A stretch of DNA of 64,000 bases, from the NCBI GenBank assembly GCA_028284865.1, contig JANQQV010000017.1:124001-188000 (forward strand), written 5' to 3'. A program made the translations under genes and the position numbers. The stretch is from Rhodothermales bacterium (lineage in GTDB: Bacteria; Bacteroidota; Rhodothermia; Rhodothermales; UBA10348). Position 1 is the first letter of the stretch. Each line of letters begins with the position of its first letter. The notes under the pieces were generated by a model. It was not told the origin of the DNA. It did no database searches and saw only the letters and a program-made list of their open reading frames with translations. This document shows, in pieces, positions 60,007-64,000 of this stretch.

Positions 60007-60638
60007 TGTCCATCACCCCGCCGCCATCCCGACCAAAGCGCCGCGACTGGGTACCCGGAGTCAAAATCGTTGTCTGGATACTGTGCCTGGCGCCGCTCGC
60101 CATTCTGGCGGATCGCATTTTCCTGTTCGGTCAGTTCACCGGTGGTGATTTCGTCGATGATCCTGTCGAGCTGATCCAGCACTGGACGGGCAATACGTCT
60201 TTGATTCTTCTGCTGCTTGGGCTGGCGGCGACCCCATTGCGACGCCTGCTGGGCTGGAACTGGACGATCCGTTTTCGCCGGCTGATCGGCCTGTTCGCCT
60301 TCTTTCATGCCACATTACATGTGCTGTCCTGGTTCGTATTCGACCACCAGCTGGCCATAGGTCCCATCATCGAAGATGTGATCGAGCGCAACTGGATCCT
60401 GGTCGGCATGCTGTCCTGGCTCCTCCTGATTCCGTTGGCGCTGACCTCAACCGCCGGCTGGATCCGTCGATTGGGAGGCAAGAAATGGAATCGGCTCCAC
60501 CGTTTGGTTTATCCGATTGCCATCCTTGGCGTGCTGCATTTCCTGTGGCAGACCAAGCTGCTGGAGTGCGATCCAGTGCTCTACACCGCGGCCCTGGTCC
60601 TCCTGCTGGGCGTTCGCTGGTGGGTGCGGAAGAAATAA
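60006..60638 (+). CDS. msrQ: heme-binding membrane subunit MsrQ
   Basis: A 210-residue membrane protein with about six helices and heme b histidines, of the ferric-reductase-like transmembrane family. It passes quinol or flavin electrons across the membrane to MsrP. Motif-like segments are RRLIGLFAFFHATLHVLSWF and KWNRLHRLVYPIAILGVLHFLW, whose histidines should bind heme. The ATG at 60006 shares a base with the msrP stop. The gene converges with the B12-regulator gene after a 20-bp gap with no clear terminator. Confidence 0.95.
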   Translation: MSITPPPSRPKRRDWVPGVKIVVWILCLAPLAILADRIFLFGQFTGGDFVDDPVELIQHWTGNTSLILLLLGLAATPLRRLLGWNWTIRFRRLIGLFAFFHATLHVLSWFVFDHQLAIGPIIEDVIERNWILVGMLSWLLLIPLALTSTAGWIRRLGGKKWNRLHRLVYPIAILGVLHFLWQTKLLECDPVLYTAALVLLLGVRWWVRKK

Positions 60639-60658
60639 ACGCTTCAAGGCGAGGTCAG

Positions 60659-61528
60659 CTAGACGGCCAGCAAGTCGTCCAGCTCCTTCAGCGTATGGAT
60701 GACCTGAATCCCGTCGTGGCGGTCAGCAATGGAGCGGCTCCAGTCCGACCACAGACCTCCAAGGACGATATCGAATGGCCGATTCCGGTCCAGCGATGAA
60801 ATCAGGCTCCTTAAGAGATTCCGGTCCTCGCCCGGGCCAGATGGAAGGGTTCTGGAGATACACACGATGTCAGCACCCCATCGCTCCTGCTCGCGGCGAA
60901 ATTCCTCATTGGGAACGTCGGCTCCCAGATAGCGGACTGTGTAGCCCCGCAACATGAATATGCTACGGGTCAGCAATGCAGAGATGTCGTGGGTATCCCG
61001 CTCAGCGCATCCCACGATGGCTTGCTTGCCGTTGGGTACAAAGCGATCCGTGGCCCGGAAGTGATAGCGGATGATCGTATCGCGGATGATCTGTGTGATC
61101 CGGTGTTCGTCGGCGATGGTCAGGGTGGAAGCGGCGTATCGCTTTTCGATGATGCGAAGGAGGCGAAGCAGGATGGGTCCCAGCACCAGCACATCCTCCG
61201 GGTAGATTTCGAAGAGGTGCTCGACCATGACGTGGAAGGAGTGATCGTTGCCCTCCATAAGGGTATCAAACAACACTTCGGTCAGGAGGTCATCATCGTT
61301 CTGCTGGAAATGGGCGCGCAATGCGTCCATGAACCGGGCAAGCTCGTCGCCAACAGACCGCAGCCTGTGCTCGGCATGGTTCTGGTGCAGGTAGTCAGCA
61401 AGATGAGCCGGCTGAATGCGCAGGTGACCACCGTCTGTCCGCATGGCACGAAGACGACCGTTCGAACTGTGTCGTTTGATGGTCGAGGCATGGACGCCCA
61501 GAATTTTGGCAGCGGTATTGGTAGTCAT
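60659..61528 (-). CDS. CarH-like MerR-family regulator with B12-binding domain (putative photoreceptor)
   Basis: A 289-residue regulator. The N-terminal HTH (1-50; HASTIKRHSSNGRLRAMRTDGGHLRI) is the short MerR/excisionase type used by CarA and CarH. A helical bundle (about 60-155) and a cobalamin-binding domain (about 165-289) follow. Key CarH elements are recognisable: the capping motif Wx9EH appears as Tyr131-x9-Glu141-His142, and the base-off ligand motif DxHxxG as DTHDIS with His180; the late VLGGLW supplies the nucleotide-loop glycines. CarH binds adenosylcobalamin in the dark and represses; light breaks it and frees the promoter. The gene is divergent from the rhodopsin operon, so light-controlled repression of pigment genes is the natural role. 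The Trp-to-Tyr change may alter photochemistry. Confidence 0.87.
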   Translation of the reverse strand: MTTNTAAKILGVHASTIKRHSSNGRLRAMRTDGGHLRIQPAHLADYLHQNHAEHRLRSVGDELARFMDALRAHFQQNDDDLLTEVLFDTLMEGNDHSFHVMVEHLFEIYPEDVLVLGPILLRLLRIIEKRYAASTLTIADEHRITQIIRDTIIRYHFRATDRFVPNGKQAIVGCAERDTHDISALLTRSIFMLRGYTVRYLGADVPNEEFRREQERWGADIVCISRTLPSGPGEDRNLLRSLISSLDRNRPFDIVLGGLWSDWSRSIADRHDGIQVIHTLKELDDLLAV

Positions 61529-61620
61529 AACCGATCAAAGTTGTCTCCTTGAGCGGTTATGGGTAAGCGGATGTGAGATCGTTACAAGAAGAAACGTTCA
61601 GGTGTTACCGATGAGCGGTT
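61527..61620. promoter_or_regulatory. candidate operator region of the rhodopsin cassette
   Basis: The 152 bp between the regulator and rhodopsin genes contain two copies of TGAGCGGTT (61550-61558 and 61612-61620, 62 bp apart) and two of ACCGAT (61530-61535 and 61608-61613). ATAACCG/CGGTTAT (61527-61533, 61554-61560) is an inverted pair. A regulator bound at both sites would cover the rhodopsin promoter. Confidence 0.45.
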
Positions 61621-61680
61621 TGGACTACTGACCCCTGTCAAGCCCGATGGGCCATCCAAAACCAACCTCACCACCGAATC

Positions 61681-62436
61681 ATGGAAACACTGAGCCTCGA
61701 ACAGTATGGGGTCGTGTACAACATGTTTTCGTTCACGATCGCGTCGATGCTGGGAGCGTTTGCTTTCTTCATCCTCGCTCGCGAACGAGTAGCACCCAAG
61801 TACCGCATCTCCCTGATCGTCTCCGCAATTGTCGTCGGTATTGCCGGCTACCACTACTTCCGCATCATGGGAAGCTGGGAGCTTGCGACGGAGTACGTCA
61901 ACGGCGCATACACCTTCAACATTGACCTCTTCAATGACGCCTATCGCTACGTCGACTGGCTGTTGACGGTGCCGCTGCTGCTGGCCGAACTCATCCTCGT
62001 CATGGGCTTGTCCCGTCAGAAGTCCGAAGGTCTGCTGACAAAACTCATCATCGCGGCTACCGCCATGATCGTGTTGGGATACCCGGGAGAGGGCGCGGCA
62101 GAAGCCAGCTCGATCATCCTCTGGGGTGTTCTCTCAACGATCCCATTTGCCTACATCCTCTACGTCCTTTGGGGCGAAGTGGGTCAGGTCATCAATGAGC
62201 AGGGAGGACGTGTAGGCCTCCTTCTCAAGAATGCTCGCTGGTTGCTTCTGGCTACCTGGGGCTTCTACCCGATCACCTACGGACTGCCTCTGCTTGGCGC
62301 AGATGTAGGCCTCGTAGGCATGCAGATTGGATACGCTGTTGCTGATGTCCTTGCCAAGGCAGGCTTCGGTATCCTGATCTACATCATTGCCCGCAATAAG
62401 TCGGAGCAAGACGGCTACTCCCTGGAGATTGCCTGA
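61681..62436 (+). CDS. xanthorhodopsin-type light-driven proton pump
   Basis: A 251-residue seven-helix rhodopsin that pumps protons outward under light. Helix C has the proton-pump triad Asp92, Thr96, Glu103 (DWLLTVPLLLAE), with His58 (GYHYF) as the Asp partner. Retinal binds Lys226 (ADVLAKAG) with Asp222 as second counter-ion. Leu100 at the spectral-tuning site predicts green absorption. The helix D-E loop YPGE and helix E LWGVLSTIPFAYILYVLW, with Gly149, match the xanthorhodopsin group, where this Gly opens a window for a ketocarotenoid antenna. The downstream cyclase and blh genes supply carotene and retinal. It is divergent from a CarH-like regulator. Confidence 0.96.
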   Translation: METLSLEQYGVVYNMFSFTIASMLGAFAFFILARERVAPKYRISLIVSAIVVGIAGYHYFRIMGSWELATEYVNGAYTFNIDLFNDAYRYVDWLLTVPLLLAELILVMGLSRQKSEGLLTKLIIAATAMIVLGYPGEGAAEASSIILWGVLSTIPFAYILYVLWGEVGQVINEQGGRVGLLLKNARWLLLATWGFYPITYGLPLLGADVGLVGMQIGYAVADVLAKAGFGILIYIIARNKSEQDGYSLEIA

Positions 62437-62449
62437 GTTTGATGGATTG

Positions 62450-62487
62450 TTCGGCGGGCGGCCGCAGGCCGCCCGCCGAATTCCTTT
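62450..62487 (+). terminator. strong hairpin between rhodopsin and cyclase genes
   Basis: TTCGGCGGGCGGCC (62450-62463) and GGCCGCCCGCCGAA (62467-62480) form a perfect 14-bp stem with loop GCA, followed by TTCCTTTA. It lies 14 bp after the rhodopsin stop and 20 bp before the cyclase start, so it may let rhodopsin mRNA be made in excess over the pigment genes. Confidence 0.85.
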
Positions 62488-62500
62488 ATCCCCCGCAACC

Positions 62501-63256
62501 ATGTCCTACCTACAGTTCCACGTCGTTTTTACGATTCCGGCCCTCATTCTCATGCGGGCCATCCAGCCAAGCATCGTCCTGTCGGACCGGCGAAAAGCCA
62601 ACCTTTCCGTAGGCGCGATTGCCGTGATTGCATTCCTGTACACGACGCCCTGGGACAACTTCCTGGTCGCCAACAACATCTGGTACTACGGTACCGATCG
62701 GGTCATCGGAATCATCGGGCACGTCCCCTACGAGGAGTATGCCTTCTTCCTGATCCAGACCTTCATCACCGGGCTGTGGACCTTCTGGCTCCTGCATCGC
62801 CCGGGCGTTCGCTGGTTCGACTCACCGGCTTCCCAGATAGCGCGATTCAATGGAACAGGACTGTTCCTGTTTGCCACCATCGTTGGCTTCTGGTTGCTGG
62901 AAGGAACGTCTACGATGTACATGGGACTTATCGTCGCGTGGGCTGCACCCGTTCTGGCCCTTCAATGGGTCGTCGGTGGGCATCATCTCTGGAAGATGAA
63001 GAAGCTCGTTCTGGCGGCGTTCATCCCACCGTCCATCTATCTGTGTATCGCCGATGCGATTGCCATCTGGAACGGCGTATGGGTCATTTCAGAAGAGACG
63101 TCGACCGGGGTCATGATTGGTGTGCTTCCGATCGAAGAAGCGTTGTTCTTCTTCGTGACAAACCTTCTGGTCGTCCAAGGGACGCTGCTGGCGGCGCATC
63201 AACTTCGCCACTCCAGACTGTCACCCCTTCGCAGACCATCCACCCATGTGGGCTGA
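62501..63256 (+). CDS. crtYcd: lycopene cyclase of the fused CrtYc-CrtYd type
   Basis: A 251-residue membrane protein with about seven or eight helices made of two homologous halves. The first half has TPWDNFLVANNIWYY and PYEEYAFF, the second has PIEEALFFFVTNLLVVQG; the paired P-x-E-E motifs are the hallmark of the heterodimer-type cyclases that in archaea and Bacteroidota are fused. It closes the beta rings of lycopene to give beta-carotene, the substrate for retinal production. The ATG at 62501 gives the normal N-terminus. The stop overlaps the blh start by 11 bp, so the two are coupled. The family is unrelated to the flavin-dependent CrtY/CrtL cyclases. Confidence 0.93.
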   Translation: MSYLQFHVVFTIPALILMRAIQPSIVLSDRRKANLSVGAIAVIAFLYTTPWDNFLVANNIWYYGTDRVIGIIGHVPYEEYAFFLIQTFITGLWTFWLLHRPGVRWFDSPASQIARFNGTGLFLFATIVGFWLLEGTSTMYMGLIVAWAAPVLALQWVVGGHHLWKMKKLVLAAFIPPSIYLCIADAIAIWNGVWVISEETSTGVMIGVLPIEEALFFFVTNLLVVQGTLLAAHQLRHSRLSPLRRPSTHVG

Positions 63257-64000
63257 GCGTGCTCCCACGCTGACCCTCACCGCCACGCTGGTCATCAGCG
63301 GGCTTTGGTGGGCAACTGGATTACCCACTGGATGGGTTTTGTTCATCCCCTGGGCACTCTCGGTTCTGTTGTTTGGCCTGCCACACGGCGCCGCTGACCA
63401 CGTCATTTGGGCTTCACTGCGACGAGAGCACGACCGATTCGTGCCGGTCATTGGACGCTATCTCCTGGTCATGGCCGTTTACGTAGCTGTCTGGTGGGTT
63501 TCCCCATCGATTGCGGTCGCCATTTTTCTGGGTATCACGATCTGGCACTGGGGCTCGGCTGACGCGACCCGATCGTTCGAACGAGCCGACGGTACCGTCA
63601 TGAACGCGCCCTGGATCGTGGCCTCGCTTTCTCGCGGGATCGTTCCCATGGTGGCTCCGCTCGCCTTTTACGCCGACGTGGTTGCCGGGATTATCGCGGG
63701 ATTGTCCTCGGATCTTGCGCAGGCCGACGTGATGACCTGGATTCCGGAAACGAACGCCATCCTGGCCTTCGTTTTAGCGTCCCAGGTCATTTGGCTGGCT
63801 ACGATGTATCGAATCGGGGCCCCATTCCGGACCGAGATGCTGGAAACGTTGCTGAATACGCTGCTTCTGGTTGCCGTCCACCCATTGGTCAGCGTCGGCG
63901 TTTATTTCACCTTCTGGCATGCCTGGCATCACGATCGACGCTTGTCAAACTGGTATGCCAATGCCCAAAATGGTATTCAGAGGCGTTCAAAGCGTCGTGA
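63246..64000 (+). CDS. blh: beta-carotene 15,15'-dioxygenase Brp/Blh (3' end cut by window)
   Basis: The open frame starts at ATG 63246 and runs to the window end without a stop (at least 251 residues), so the C-terminus is missing. It cleaves beta-carotene into two retinals, the chromophore of the rhodopsin three genes upstream. Family signatures are present: LFGLPHGAADH, IWHWGSAD and FTFWHAWHH, whose histidines bind the catalytic iron, within a seven-helix membrane protein. It overlaps the lycopene cyclase by 11 bp. With rhodopsin and cyclase it completes a retinal-producing light-harvesting operon. Confidence 0.95.
   Translation, partial: MWAERAPTLTLTATLVISGLWWATGLPTGWVLFIPWALSVLLFGLPHGAADHVIWASLRREHDRFVPVIGRYLLVMAVYVAVWWVSPSIAVAIFLGITIWHWGSADATRSFERADGTVMNAPWIVASLSRGIVPMVAPLAFYADVVAGIIAGLSSDLAQADVMTWIPETNAILAFVLASQVIWLATMYRIGAPFRTEMLETLLNTLLLVAVHPLVSVGVYFTFWHAWHHDRRLSNWYANAQNGIQRRSKRR

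Noticed and set aside
1-64000. Search for CRISPR arrays
   Set aside because: The repeat arrays seen (1807-1854, 21456-21518) have units of 12 and 16 bp without spacers; they are not CRISPR.
1-64000. tRNA, rRNA or transposable elements
   Set aside because: No clover-leaf, rRNA-like stretch, transposase or terminal repeat was recognised in the few gaps long enough to hold one.

Overview
The window reads as chromosomal DNA of an aerobic, light-exploiting, Gram-negative member of the Bacteroidota, most likely the Rhodothermia/Rhodothermales side of that phylum. This is inferred from gene content and not proven by a marker gene. Supporting signs are two very large secreted proteins with type IX secretion sorting domains, a TonB-dependent receptor with a carboxypeptidase-like N-terminal domain, Bacteroidota-type promoter motifs (TAnnTTTG), few recognisable Shine-Dalgarno sites, moderately high GC, and a xanthorhodopsin-type proton pump with its own lycopene cyclase and carotene dioxygenase. 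No integrase, transposase, prophage gene, CRISPR array, rRNA or tRNA was seen, so this looks like ordinary chromosome and not an island.

Layout. 1-2.5 kb: a small membrane protein, a ComEA-like helix-hairpin-helix protein, recO and lexA (DNA repair and SOS). 2.6-12.6 kb: a secreted alpha-amylase-fold protein that appears to have lost its catalytic residues, aconitase, a thioredoxin-ankyrin lipoprotein, a TonB receptor and a succinate-semialdehyde-type dehydrogenase. 12.6-15.2 kb: a PAS histidine kinase and NarL-type regulator. 15.5-21.4 kb: two tandem ELWxxDGT-repeat surface proteins. 21.6-26.6 kb: a tightly coupled operon of secreted amidohydrolase, M1 metallopeptidase and the two subunits of aconitase X, which suggests peptide and hydroxyproline catabolism.

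26.6-32.6 kb is an envelope electron-transfer region: the flavin transferase ApbE, an FMN-binding protein carrying the flavinylation motif, a monoheme lipoprotein, a four-helix membrane protein and an outer-membrane barrel. A nine-heme lipoprotein is encoded divergently. The 420 bp between the barrel and the nine-heme gene is full of inverted repeats. 32.7-37.5 kb: a PhoD-like phosphatase, an alkaline-phosphatase-superfamily enzyme and a metallo-beta-lactamase-fold hydrolase. 37.7-45.8 kb: a co-directional series of AGXT-type aminotransferase, YdiJ-like FAD/Fe-S dehydrogenase, aromatic amino acid decarboxylase, SLC13 transporter and GDP-fucose synthase.

45.8-51.3 kb holds a 1055-residue helical protein with a degenerate P-loop ATPase, translationally coupled to a lipoprotein-type MscS channel, and a second MscS channel transcribed divergently. 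51.4-59 kb: a cyclophilin lipoprotein, TauE/SafE permease, ketoglutarate-semialdehyde-type dehydrogenase and a MacAB-like ABC exporter. 59-60.6 kb: msrPQ for periplasmic methionine sulfoxide repair. 60.7-64 kb: a CarH-like B12 photoreceptor regulator divergent from rhodopsin, lycopene cyclase and blh (the last runs off the window). This is a self-contained light-sensing and light-harvesting cassette.

The most interesting leads are the B12-regulator/rhodopsin cassette with its repeated operator candidate, the MscS/degenerate-ATPase pair, the flavin-heme envelope cluster, the AcnX-peptidase operon and the apparently catalytically dead amylase. All functional calls come from reading motifs by eye; no database search was run.
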